Below the pieces are notes generated by a model. It had not been told where the DNA came from, ran no database searches, and saw nothing but the letters and a program-made list of their open reading frames with translations. Positions 46,691 through 58,370 of a DNA stretch of 64,000 nt are shown in pieces. Location of the stretch: positions 1,228,065 to 1,292,064 of the forward strand of contig QEOQ01000092.1 of the NCBI GenBank assembly GCA_010279815.1, read 5' to 3'. The DNA is from Brachionus plicatilis. Its lineage: Eukaryota; Rotifera; Eurotatoria; Ploima; Brachionidae. The translations under genes and the position numbers were made by a program. Position 1 is the stretch's first letter, and every line of letters begins with the position of its first letter.

Positions 46691-48024
46691 ATTATTCAAT
46701 ATACATTTCTTAGTTTTGAAATTCCAAAAAAAAAAGAATTATTGAATAGTACAGATTTTTTAATTTAATTTTTTTTTGTATTTTTTAAGTCAAAAAGGTC
46801 TTTGAATTGATATTAAAATAAAAATTCGATAACAAAAAGTCATAAAGTTAACTTAGCGATTTACTGGTTTAAAATATCTAAAAGTTTTTCAAATTATTTT
46901 ATAGAAGATATTTTTTTTTTGAAACATTATTAATTTCATACTTTGGTGATTCTATAATGAATTTTAATTTTATTTAAACTTATCGGATAATGGAAGAAAA
47001 AATTTCTTATAATTTATTTCAAAATTTTTATCTAGAAAATAAGATTTTTTTCCAACTTTCGCCAACTAGATCTAGATCTTTGAAAGAAAAAATAACAATT
47101 AAGTTTAGAATTCTTGCAACGAATTCTATTTTGCCAAATTTCAAGAGTCTAATTATTGGCCATTTAATCAAAAAGAATTCCAAAAAAAAACTTTATGTAA
47201 AAAAAGTTGCCATTTTTTAAAAATCTATCGAAAGTCATAATTATGAGGAACAAAATACGCAGAAAACATTAATTTTTTTTTAATTTAAACGTTTAGACAA
47301 AAAATTTACTGATCTAGATAATGTTACTCTGATTAGCTTCATATTCTCTAATCAATTAACAAATTTGAACATTCCAATTAAAACTCTTCTCAACTTCCTC
47401 TCACTTATCATCAATACCATTTTTGCCATTCTCGTCCCATAAAAGGAATTTTATCACTTTCTCTAATGTATTCACATTCATTCTTCTACTTGGATTCGGT
47501 GCATGCATTTCTATGAGTTAACTACTTTCAATGTGTCTGGAATGAACATTTTTGATGAAAATAAATTTTTTAAATTCATCAATTTTTGGGGTTTAAGGAT
47601 AACTAATTTGCTAGGATAAGATGCTTTGATATTTCTTTCAAAAAATATTAGAGAAAATGACAAAAATGTATTCTAAATAAAAAAAAAGCAAATCACTAAG
47701 ATAAATTTGATAAAAAGGCTTATTTTCAGTGAAAATTTAAATAAAAATTTGTACCAAAGTCCAAGTCTTACGAGTCAAAAAATGACTTTTAAAATATTCT
47801 ACTTGAAGTTAAATTTTGTTTAATTTTTCAAAGTCGAAATTTTAAGGAAAAAGTTTTGACTTAGCTTTATTTATAAATATGATTTTATTTAAAAATTAAG
47901 TCAAATTTTAAGTTAATTAACGTTATCGTTTTATAAAGACGCATCTACGGACAAATTATTTTTTTCTAACCAAAAAACACATAGAATTTAAGACTCAGAA
48001 TTTTTTAATTTTGTCAAATAAGTC
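46691..48024. other. AT-rich DNA, no gene seen
   Basis: A 76-codon frame at 46990-47220 has no recognisable domain. No other structure is visible. Confidence 0.35.
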
Positions 48025-48034
48025 AAACTGATGA

Positions 48035-48530
48035 GGTTGTCCCTAAAACACGGAAACGGGCCCCCAAAAAAAACGTATCTAAAATACATACCCCGACTCC
48101 AAAAAAAAAATCTTGTTACTTAACACGGACTCCGGACCCAATTTTTGTTTCTAGAAAAATGCATACAAAAATTGAAATTTTTTTATTATTGAACTTGAGA
48201 TTGCTTAATATGATGAAAAGTTATTTGCCTCAACCTGAAACAAGTGAGTGTGTAAATGGGACTGTTTTCCCACAAATCTTAACAAGTGTTATAATTGTGT
48301 TTTTTCGTCTAATTAATTTTAATAATAATGATAATGTGATTAAATTGATAAATTTCCATGAATTTAATTTGTATTTTTATAAATAATTTTTTTTGTATAA
48401 ATTTTTTTTTTAAGTTCGGGTCCGTAGTTTAGATGGTTTTTTTTGGGGGCCCGATTCCGTGTTTTAGGCTGGAAAAAGCCGGATATGTAAGTCCGTTTTT
48501 CAGAGTCTGGGTCCGTGTATTAGGGGCAAC
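48035..48530. mobile_element. TIR element with GTTGTCCCTAAAACACGG ends
   Basis: GTTGTCCCTAAAACACGG on the left and CCGTGTATTAGGGGCAAC on the right are inverted, and a second GC-rich pair (CGGGCCCCC and GGGGGCCCG) lies inside. AAACTGATGA and AAACTAATGA flank the element (9 of 10 identical), a plausible 9-10 bp target duplication as in Mutator-like elements. The interior is AT-rich and non-coding. Confidence 0.65.
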
Positions 48531-48761
48531 AAACTAATGACTTAAAATTGTGTCTATAACATCTTTGATTTAAATTTAACTTTATGTTTCATTATTTTAA
48601 TTTTTTAACAGAATTAAAAGAAGAAAACTGTAAGATATCACTTTTTTAGAAGATTTATCAATAGGATTATAAGCAGAGTAACTAAAAACTATTAGTTCGC
48701 TTCCTTTATTCGATATTTTAAAATTAATTTTCATTTTCTTTTTCTTCCGCAATGATTAACC

Positions 48762-48893
48762 CAGAGTTGTTAAAAAGTCCCAAATTAAAGTCTAAATAAT
48801 TAACATAAAAGTCCAAGTCCGCACTTAATTGATAACTTTAATAACATGGACATAAAAATAAAGTCATTTTAAAGTCAAAATTAAACAACTCTG
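48762..48893. mobile_element. hAT-like MITE (132 bp) with perfect 8-bp duplication
   Basis: Ends CAGAGTTGTTAAAAAGTCCC and AAAGTCAAAATTAAACAACTCTG (final part) match the family at 30029. GATTAACC occurs at 48754-48761 and again at 48894-48901. Confidence 0.85.
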
Positions 48894-48901
48894 GATTAAC
48901 C

Positions 48902-49769
48902 TTACAAATAAAAAATTCTCCTTTTAAAATTTAAATGATTGATGAATTAAAATTCGGACCTTTAGTTTTGTAAATGTAATTAATCTGGTATCTTTTTATT
49001 TTCTATTTTATTATTTTTAAATAAACGAGTAAAAAATTTTAGGTTTTTTGTGTGGATTATTCACTTCGGATCCAATAATGAAACAATTTAAAAAATCTTG
49101 AAGGAACCTGTATTTTAATTGGAAATAGCCAATAAGACTATTATATGGAACAAAATTTATTTTATTAAAATATTCAATTATTGGAATTAAACCTTTTTTA
49201 TAGCTAACTGGAATTGATTCGATTTATTTAAAAAAAATCATATTTATTATCCCAAGGAAAAAAACTAGAAGAGTAATATTCCTTTCAAAAGGCATAGTCC
49301 TAAAATTAGAATTAGCCTGGTAATTGAGACACATGTACTCAAAAGTATAAGAGGTAAGATTTATATATTTAAAAATTTTGAAAAAATCGGATACCTCAAA
49401 AATGCACACTTTTTATTTTTGACTTAAATAAAAAACTCTTATATACCGAAAAAAAAGCTAGAAAATTTGATCAAAATTTTCATATTTCTTTATTTCAGCC
49501 AAAAACATATTTATAAATATCTTTTAAATTTTGAAATTTAAGTTAAGTGAAGAAAATTTTCTAAAAATAAGACAAATATGAGATTCTACAAGTAAATGAA
49601 TCCCAGAAAACATGTCGTTTAAAGTCGGAAAGAATTTTCAAAGTGGCATTTAAAGTTCAAATATTTGTAGCTTTGTGTTTAAAATATAACCAAGTTCACT
49701 TCGATCAAATGGAAATTTAATTTTAAGGAATTAAATTTGACCAAAGACTAACTTTTAGGCAAATGACTG
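48902..49769. other. AT-rich DNA, no gene seen
   Basis: Only short chance frames are present (for example 49224-49409, minus). Confidence 0.35.
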
Positions 49770-50373
49770 ATGATATAATAATAATAAGAATAAGCTACAG
49801 CAAGCAAGCTTGCGGAGATGACCTACTAGGAGGACATCTATGGTAGCCGAAATTGCGCAGAAAAGATGGAAAATAACAGACAAATACATTATTATTTTTT
49901 TTTTTTTTTAGTTCAGTAAGAGTCATTGTTAAGTTTAATTTAAGAAAGTAGTGCGTTAGTGGAATCATATGCTAGACTTGAAGACGTCGTACTTGTTCTT
50001 AAACTGGTTGATTGATTGGGAGTCGGTAACTTCGGCTGGCAGGGCATTCCAATGGTTAACAACTCTGTTCGTGAAGAAGTTGGACCTCTGCATACATTTA
50101 GTTGAGGGCTGCCCGGAGAGTCTTCTGTTGTGTCCTCTGATTCCCCTTGCTGGACCAGTTTGCGAGAGAGAACTACATTGCACCAGAGGATTCACCCAGG
50201 ACACTTCGTTGAAGCCATTGTTGAACTTGAATAGCTGGATCAGATCCCCTCTAATTCTGCGTTCATGAAGTGGCGTCAGACCTAATACAGTGAGACGGTC
50301 TTCATAGCTCCAGTTTCTGATTCTAGGCACCAGCTTGGTAGCTCTCCTCTGAACGGTCTCTAATGCTCTGATG
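49770..50373 (-). mobile_element. LINE C-terminus and 3' tail
   Basis: The minus strand reads WSYEDRLTVLGLTPLHERRI, RGDLIQLFKFNNG, TRGH-like RGIRGHNRRL, SNFFTNRVVNHWNALPAEV and SINQFKNKYD, the conserved C-terminal region of CR1/L2-type LINEs. The 3' side ends in a TAT microsatellite near 49778-49790. The 5' part runs into the 14-N gap at 50374-50387. Confidence 0.85.
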
Positions 50374-50387
50374 NNNNNNNNNNNNNN
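50374..50387. other. Assembly gap (14 N)
   Basis: Fourteen N at the 5' edge of the LINE fragment. The sequence beyond is unrelated AT-rich repeat, so the join may not be faithful. Confidence 0.99.
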
Positions 50388-50620
50388 TAAATTTTTTTAA
50401 ATTAATGTTAACTACAAATTTATAATGTTCAAAAAATTTAATTAATGCAAGTTTGATATAATAAATGCACGCTTAAAATAATAAATTCACGTTTAAAATA
50501 ATTAATGCTTGTCCAATATAATTAATGTTGTTTCAAAGAAATTAATGCTAAATATTATTATTGTTCAAATCAAATAAATTAATGCTCAAATCAACAAAAT
50601 TAATGCTCATTTAAATATAA
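50388..50620. repeat. Imperfect tandem repeat (AATTAATGC units)
   Basis: ATAATTAATGC(T/A)NNT-type units of about 28-30 bp recur about eight times with substitutions. Confidence 0.55.
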
Positions 50621-53250
50621 GTCTTTTGTAATTGACATTATATTGGAGTTAAATATACAATCAAATGATGAAATTGAAAAAAATTCCTCTGACAAAAAAA
50701 TATTCACAATGTTCAAATTTAAAAATTTGTTAGAAATTCAAGAAGTCTGTATTATTTTAAATGGAAAATTTGACAAAAAAGGATAAATACTGTGATATTA
50801 TATTTACTTTTTTGAGCATTTATTTAAATTAGTAGTAGAAGAAGTAATAGAAGTTAGTATTTTAAAATTCTACTATGAATCTTTTTAACTTTTATTTCTT
50901 AAAAAAATTTTTAGAGATAAACATCATTTTTGTAAATTTAAATTGAATTCCTAAATCGTCCGAGATTTTAACGATGTTCAATCAAAATTTACCAATTTTC
51001 AGAAATTTTAGTGAAAAGACTATGATCAGTTACTCAAATTGAAGCCTTGAGCGCGATGTTAATTTAAATAAAAATTAAATAAAAACTAAAAAATCCTTTT
51101 TAAAAAAGGTTAATCTAAAAATTGAATTAAATATTTAATAATTAACATCAAACTTACATATTTTTGGACCCACCAAATTTGATGCAAATAGTGAAATTTT
51201 TCTCTCTTTTTGCTATTTTTTAAATCTTTTCTTTGATAATTTATATTAAATTTTTTTTTTTAACCAAAAAATTAAAATTGTTAACATGACGACTGAAAAG
51301 TAGACGGCTCCGTTTGGAACTTTCCTTTTCTCAAATTATTTTCAAAATTTAGTAATAAATTGTGGAACTTTTTGTTTAACAAATTGAAGACCAAAATAAT
51401 TATGCATTTAATTCATCTATTGTCAATGAAGCTATAAAAATCCATCATGCATTTTTATTTAATAAAAAGTTTAATTTATCCGTTTTTTTCTTTTAGATTA
51501 CCACACTTATCGTTACTTAAGATCTGATTGTAAGTAGAGAGATGCATTAAATAGTTTTAAATTCAAAGATACATAAGAGGTTACACACCGGAAATAGAAA
51601 TACATGGGATTATGTGACATAGAGTACATAAAAGTTTGGATAACTGGTCAGGATAGATATAAAGACGCATAGGGATCATCTAAGAAAAGCATTTATATTG
51701 AAGGTAATGCATAAAAGACTATATTAAAAAAATAATTTTAAAAAGTATTTACATTAAGTATAATTATCTCTGAGACAGATTTTTTTTATTTTATCAGTAT
51801 TCCAGTTTGGAACAAGATACATTATTTTTAGTCAATTCGCTAAATAGTCAATCTTGTATCATCAAAATTTTATTGTTGAATATTTAAATATTGAATTTTA
51901 AAAAATTCGATTTTTCGCCTATTGCTAAAAATTCCTATCACTATCCGAAGCTAACTTAAGTTAGTATATTTTATAAATGTTTTTTTTTTCTTATAGTTTT
52001 AAATTTTGCATTGTTTTAATTAAAAAGCAAAGAAATAAACTATTAAAAAAATAAAATAATTAGGAAAATTGAATTTATAATAATACTGATTAATTTTTGA
52101 AGACTTAAACTTGTTATTTTTGACTTTCGTAGACTTAAGTGCACCAAAATTGGAAAAATCTCATTTTTTAATTAAAAAATTCTAAAAATAAATAAGAAGT
52201 ACAATTAATATTTAGGCTTTAATCTAAATCAATTTCCAAGTAAATTATTTGATTTCATTTTATTCAACAGAATTACAATCTCTCTTTGGACTTAATGAGA
52301 CAAAAGTAGAAAAAAAATCTAATTGAAAAAAAGTTGCCATATTTTTTTTCTAGATTAGACTTAATTTAGGCTTTAAATGATATTTTTTGTTATTAATTTG
52401 TATTAAAAATGTATTTTTGTAATACAATTCAACATTTTTTATTTATAATGTCAATATAATTTTTTTTGTTGGAACACAATGTGTCAATAGAGCTACTATT
52501 TTTAAATTTTTGCACATGTATTTCCACTGGTTTTTAATGAAATAAATTTTGACCAGAAAATTGGACCAAAAAATTTATGCCATATGCCAGATTAATGAGT
52601 AACAAAACCTAAATATTTTACATGATATTTGGCTAAAAGGTGATCAATTTAAACATTTTTAATCAAATTGTACGAAATGTCTAAAATTTAAAAGAAACTT
52701 ATGCTGGAAAATTTGTATAGAGACAAAAATTTTTCAAACTATTTTTTTCATGATATCTTGTGTTTCTTACTAAAAAATTGAATTTATTTTCAAAATAAAA
52801 ACAAGTTATTTTGGACCAGTTTGCCTCCTCTAACAAATTAAAAAATGATTCTTTGAGTGCTAAATTTAGAAAGAAATTTAGTTAAATTTTCAAATATTTC
52901 TTTACATTTTGTCAGGTGAGAAAATCGATTTTAAATGAAAAAAATTATTTTAATTTATATTATTTTATGCTCTACTATATCTATGATAGCTGAAGATTTT
53001 ATTTCAATTTTTGTAAAAACAATCATAAATAGATTCACTTTTATTCATTTTTATAATAATTAAAAATAAATGTTTTTTGTTGAGCTTTCATTTTGCAACT
53101 AAAACAACACAACAGAATTAAAGCGGCATTATATCTGCACGCACCACCATTCACCCAAAGGACATCACATTGCCTTTCTCAGAATACTTTCCCATGTACT
53201 TCTAGCCAAATTCTCAAATTCTTTTTCATAAAAATCTGAAAAAAATTTAG
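50621..53250. other. Intergenic DNA 5' of SIRT1, containing repeat R copy 2
   Basis: Positions 51935-52500 are the second long copy of dispersed repeat R (see 17365-17900), ending TTGGAACACAATGTGTCAA. The last about 150 bp before 53251 are less AT-rich and should hold the SIRT1 promoter and 5' untranslated region. No TATA box is obvious. Confidence 0.5.
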
Positions 53251-55248
53251 ATGAATTTAGACAATTGCGCAGTGTCTATTTCATCCGAAGCTTCCTCGTC
53301 TCTACCTGCTTGCGAACCTAGCGTGGACAAAAGTCCGGACCCAAGTGTAAGATTTAAAATTTTAAAATCCAAGTCCAGTGACTCGAGCAGTTTGGGTAAT
53401 TTTGAGGGCTAGTACACAGTGGAAAAAAATTGTCTTTAAAAAAAAATTTTTCAAGATAACAATTGTTCTCCTGCGAAAAAATGTCGACTAGACGACGACA
53501 CAAATCAGCCAACAAGCTCCGGGGTGTCTTCGTGCTCCCAGGAAAATGAGCCTCCTTCCTTGGCCGAGTCGTCGTCACTCGCCTCCTCGTCCAATTGCTC
53601 CAGCAACATAACCAGCTTGTTCAAAAACGCCCACGCTCAACACAACAAGCCGCTGAAAAACAATGACATCCAAAATCCCAGACAACTGCTGTGCCACCTG
53701 GTGCCCAGTCTGGACGTGTCCAAAATCCCTGCCAATCTGGATGATTTTGACATTTGTCGCCTGGTCTACAAGCTAATGTCCGCTCATAACAGTTCGGACT
53801 CGAAGCAAATCGATCTGGACAATTTGGAACTGCCATCGAGCTCTTTGGCGCTCAATCATGCATCCGCAATTTCGTCTCTTTTTCTGACTCAGCGAGAAAA
53901 ATTGCCAAATGTAAACACAATTGAGGATTGTGTTGACTTGATTGCCAAGAGCAAAAATATAATTGTGCTGACAGGGGCAGGCTGTTCTGTGTCGTGTGGC
54001 ATTCCGGACTTTAGGAGCCGAGATGGCGTCTATGCCCGCCTTAGGGTCGACTTTCCAGACCTGCCCGATCCTCAATCCATGTTTGACATTTTCTATTTTG
54101 AGCATGATCCGAGGCCTTTTTTCAAATTTGCCAAAGAAATCTACCCCGGACAATTCCGACCCTCTCTTTCTCACATGTTCATCAAAAATTTGGAACAAAG
54201 TGGCAGACTGCTGCGCAACTACACCCAAAATATCGACACTCTAGAGCTCACGGCAGACATCAAAAACGTCATTCAATGCCACGGCTCGTTCGCCACCGCC
54301 ACATGCACCCAATGCAAATACAAAGTCAATTCGGACTACATCAAGGACAAAATATTGCGGCAAGAAATACCCTATTGTGACAAGTGCTCGCCAAACGAGC
54401 CGCCTTCTCCTGGAATACTCAAGCCAGACATTGTGTTCTTTGGCGAAGGACTTCCGGAAGAATACCACAATTCAATCAATGACGACAAGAACCAATGCGA
54501 TCTGTTGATCGTGATTGGCTCATCGTTGAAGGTGAAACCAGTGGCAAACATACCACACTTGTTGCCAAAGCAAATACCACAAATACTGATCAATCGAGAG
54601 TCGCTTAAGCACATGAACTTTGATGTGGAGCTGCTCGGCGACTGTGATGTAATCACAAATGAGCTTTTGATGCGTTTGAACCACAAGATTGGCACCGAAC
54701 ACGATTGGTCTGTCAACTGCAAAGAGAAGAGCTTCTTGAACAAAATAGAAGACGAACAGGCAGACAAGTTCATTTTTCACTCTCCGAACCAGTCGGACAC
54801 AAGTCCAAATGACTCGATAGACTCAAGCTGCAGTAACAAAGTAATCAACAGGGATTATTTGAAAGAAAATTCTTTTGTATACCTGAAACCAAATGTGTAT
54901 GTGTTCCACGGCGCTGAAGTGTCACTTAAATCGATGCGAAAGAAACTCAAAAGACTGAGAAGTTTGCTTAGTGGACAATTTAAGGAGGAGTTGGACGAGG
55001 AGGATTTTGACACTGAAGATGAGTTTAGTAGTGAGGATGAAACTGAGGACGACGATGACGATGATGATGATGATGATGAAGATGATGATGATGATGATGA
55101 AGAAGAAGAAGGGAATAGTAAGGGCGATACATGTAAGCCGGATTTGAATGGGATCATAGACCAGGAAGAATATGACGAAGAAAATGACGAGGATTTTAGA
55201 TTAGATGAGAAAGAAGACTTTTTGAAAGAGGAAAATAAATTTAGTTAA
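53251..55248 (+). CDS. SIRT1: Sirtuin 1, NAD+-dependent protein deacylase
   Basis: SIRT1 removes acyl groups from histones and transcription factors in the nucleus using NAD+. Exon 1 is 53251-53395 and exon 2 is 53456-55248; a 60-nt intron (GTAATT...TTTTCAAG) joins them in phase, giving 645 residues. An alternative donor at 53347 would break phase. Full-length numbering: the Rossmann GAGCSVSCGIPDFRS loop starts at 222, YTQNID is near 304-309, the catalytic His of QCHGS is 324, zinc cysteines are 332, 335, 356 and 359, and the VIGSSLKVKP and ILINRE blocks follow. All key residues are present. The N-terminal about 180 residues are Ser/Asn-rich. The C-terminus has a long Asp/Glu tract (codon repeats GATGAT) not seen in the human protein. 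GC content is clearly above the surroundings. Confidence 0.95.
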
Positions 55249-55732
55249 AATGAAGATTATTTAATTGTTTTCCATATTTTTGTTCAGATGTATTTTGAAA
55301 TTTTGTATCAAGAAAAAGCTATGGGAATTAAATGTTTTTTAGTTTGTGAATAAATTGGACAGAGACATGGTTTGAACAAAATGTGACACAAGTCCTCGAT
55401 GAAAGCACACTTTTTTTTTCTTTCAAATTTTCCTCTTCTTCAATCGTCAATTGTAAATTTTCTAAACTAATATTTTTAAAAAATAAAATAATTCAATCAG
55501 AAATCCTTGTTTTTATCCTATCCTCTAATTTGAATCAAATAGCTTTAATGAAATAATCAATTTTTTATAAAAATGCTACAAATTAATTCTAAATCTAAAT
55601 AAATGATTCAAGCGTCTAAAAAAATAAAATATTAAAAGTAAAAAAATTATCTAAGTATCTTATTTATTTTAGGCCGCATATTAAAGCATCATTTATTTTG
55701 ATTAAACGTCAATTAAAATAATGTCATTTAAA
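55249..55732. other. SIRT1 3' flank
   Basis: AATAAA near 55349 is a candidate polyadenylation signal. No other feature is seen before the palindrome. Confidence 0.45.
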
Positions 55733-57566
55733 GGATATGGGGCAATCAGGTCTAAAATAGGACTTTTCACATTTTTTAACTTTTCTATAGTGATTCTTGT
55801 AGATCTTGACGCGCTGATTCCAAATATATGTGTATTTTTTGTCCTAGGTAATTATTTTATGAATTATAGCCTTCGGAAGTTTTTAAGGGTATATTAGGTT
55901 TTTAAGCCATAACTTGGTCAAATTTTATCATTTTTTTATAAAAAATACACCAAAATGTTCAGAAAAGAGCGAAGAATCTGAAAATAATAGTATCAAGTCA
56001 AAAAAATCACGTAAAAAATGAACTATCCTTGAAAAACCAAAAATTGGCTATGCCTCGCTTTAGACCCCCCGGGTACCCCCATGTCAAAGGACACCCCCCC
56101 AAAAAAAAATGTATTTTTTTCGGGTGGCTCAGTGTCTAAAACATACTAGAAAATCAGATCCTGCATTGAAACCCTTCTTGGAAAACTTTTATCTATCAAA
56201 GAAGTTTTATTAATCAATTGGTTTAATATTGGAAAAAGCTGGATAAAATAACTTTTTTAAAAGACAAAAAATATTTTTTTATTTTATTATTTCAATTATT
56301 CAGTATCTGAAATGTCGTCATCGTTTAAAATTGTATCATCATTCTCAAAATTATCTTGTTTACTGCAGTCAAAGCAAAAATTATAAAAAGTTTTGCTTTT
56401 ATTTGATACAATCTTTTTCGGATTTTGTCTTGCAAAGCCTAAGTACCAAATTACACTTGTTACATGGGAGCAGGCCCCAAAAACCCTTTACAATCCCAAT
56501 ACCATTCTTGAATCGGATCCATTGATGAACATGATGAATATCTTATCCATGTATTGTGAATTACCTGAGATGAAAATCTTGAATTTATTTTTACCCTTAT
56601 TAGTTCTTGAGCTTCTTCAAAATATTCAAACTGATAATTCCCACTATCATTCATATGCTCGATTGTATAAGACAAAGACTGTTTTAATTGATAAATACCA
56701 AAAGTAAGAGATTTTATATTCACAATACATGAATAAGATATTCATGTATTCATTTATGTTCATCAATGGATCCGATTCAAGAATGGTATTGCGACTGTAA
56801 AGCTGGTTCAAGGGTTTTTGGGGCCTGCTCCCATGTAACAAGTGTAATTTGGTACTTAGGCTTTGCAAGACAAAATCCGAAAAAGATTGTATCAAATAAA
56901 AGCAAAACTTTTTATAATTTTTGCTTTGACTGCAGTAAACAAGATAATTTTGAGAATGATGATACAATTTTAAACGATGACGACATTTCAGATACTGAAT
57001 AATTGAAATAATAAAATAAAAAAATATTTTTTGTCTTTTAAAAAAGTTATTTTATCCAGCTTTTTCCAATATTAAACCAATTGATTAATAAAACTTCTTT
57101 GATAGATAAAAGTTTTCCAAGAAGGGTTTCAATGCAGGATCTGATTTTCTAGTATGTTTTAGACTCTGAGCAACCCGAAAAAAATACATTTTTTTTTGGG
57201 GGGGGTGTCCTTTGACATGGGGGTACCCGGGGGGTCTAAAGCGAGGCATAGCCAATTTTTGGTTTTTCAAGGATAGTTCATTTTTTACGTGATTTTTTTG
57301 ACTTGATACTATTATTTTCAGATTCTTCGCTCTTTTCTGAACATTTTGGTGTATTTTTTATAAAAAAATGATAAAATTTGACCAAGTTATGGCTTAAAAA
57401 CCTAATATACCCTTAAAAACTTCCGAAGGCTATAATTCATAAAATAATTACCTAGGACAAAAAATACACATATATTTGGAATCAGCGCGTCAAGATCTAC
57501 AAGAATCACTATAGAAAAGTTAAAAAATGTGAAAAGTCCTATTTTAGACCTGATTGCCCCATATCC
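55733..57566. mobile_element. 1.83-kb near-palindrome made of two inverted transposon 3' ends
   Basis: The arms 55733-56560 and 56718-57566 are near-perfect inverted copies beginning GGATATGGGGCAATCAGGTC, with a loop of about 158 bp. Both arms carry ACCCCCCGGGTACCCCC-type GC patches and the same coding region for a transposase C-terminus. The left arm (read on minus) has a 10-nt deletion and two changes that destroy the CxC of the finger. The right arm (plus) is intact. The loop encodes, on minus, the upstream segment FGIYQLKQSLSYTIEHMND, present only once. I found no clear target-site duplication. Confidence 0.85.
56766..57001 (+). pseudogene. SWIM zinc-finger end of a DDE-type transposase
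   Basis: The frame reads DPIQEWYCDCKAGSRVFGAC, then SHVTSVIWYLGFARQ and an acidic end DDDISDTE. WYCxCKxGxRxxGxCSHVxxVxWYLG is a SWIM finger (CxC, CxH) found at the C-terminus of a widespread invertebrate transposase family whose preceding part is YQLKQ...LIRVKI...WIRY. That preceding part survives only on the opposite strand in the loop. Probably a fragment, not a gene in use. Confidence 0.7.
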
Positions 57567-58320
57567 TTTATGAATCTTCATTTAAAAAATTAAGTGTCAT
57601 TTGAATGTATGAATTGTCATTTAAAAAATTAAGTTTCATTTAAATGTATGAATCGTCATTTGTAAACAACCAACTCTTTTACCGGCAAACACCCAAAGCT
57701 ACCTTTTAAAACAACAAATGCCACACACAAATCAAATGTTTGAACTAATAGCTGCCAGGAGAAGTTTACTGAAAAGAGATCGAAAAAAAAATAGTCTTAT
57801 ATCTGAAAGTCAGAGTCTCTCAGAAAATGAACCATTAAAGGAACTCCATCAAACTGAAATTCAATTGCCAAATATTCCAGTTGTTAGAAAATTAAGAGGA
57901 GCAGGACGTAAATATTTTCTTAATTTTTTTTATGATTAAAATGTTTTTTTAAATGACTTTTTTATTTTCCTTTATGATATTTAATTTTATTCTGTGATAC
58001 CTAATTACTTAAAATGACAACTAATACTTTTAATTTACGATTCATACATTTAATTGACTAATTTTTTTTTTTACAAAATAATATAAATAAATGACAATTT
58101 TATTTTTTTATAATATATTATCTAATTATTTTAGTATCGACAAATATAAAAAATCAAATAGAAAAAAAATGTGTAACAAAATTAAATTCAGGCGTTTATC
58201 TATTTTTGATTTTTTATTTTATTTCAACTTATTTAATTTAATTTTTTATATTTTATTTTTTACTCTGAAGGAGCTATAGATTAGTACCGAAATAAAATAA
58301 AAAAGATTAATATGTTTGGG
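57567..58320. other. Flank of the palindrome with a short tandem repeat and an exon-like frame
   Basis: Positions 57575-57660 hold about two copies of a unit with TGTCATTT(G/A)AATGTATGAAT. From 57718 to about 57915 a plus frame (MPHTNQMFELIAARRSLL ... PVVRKLRGAG) ends at a GTAAAT donor-like site and could be the first exon of a transposon gene. No continuation was found. Confidence 0.3.
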
Positions 58321-58370
58321 TCAGAGTTGGCCAAAAGTCAGAATCGTTAAAAGTCAAGGGTTTGAAAAAT

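Noticed and set aside
54855..55157. Poly-serine minus-strand frame
   Set aside because: It is the complement of the SIRT1 acidic tract.
56331..56967. Two identical frames starting MYHHSQNYLVYCSQSKN on opposite strands
   Set aside because: They are antisense to the SWIM-finger coding sequence in each arm of the palindrome; the shared sequence is explained by the inverted repeat.
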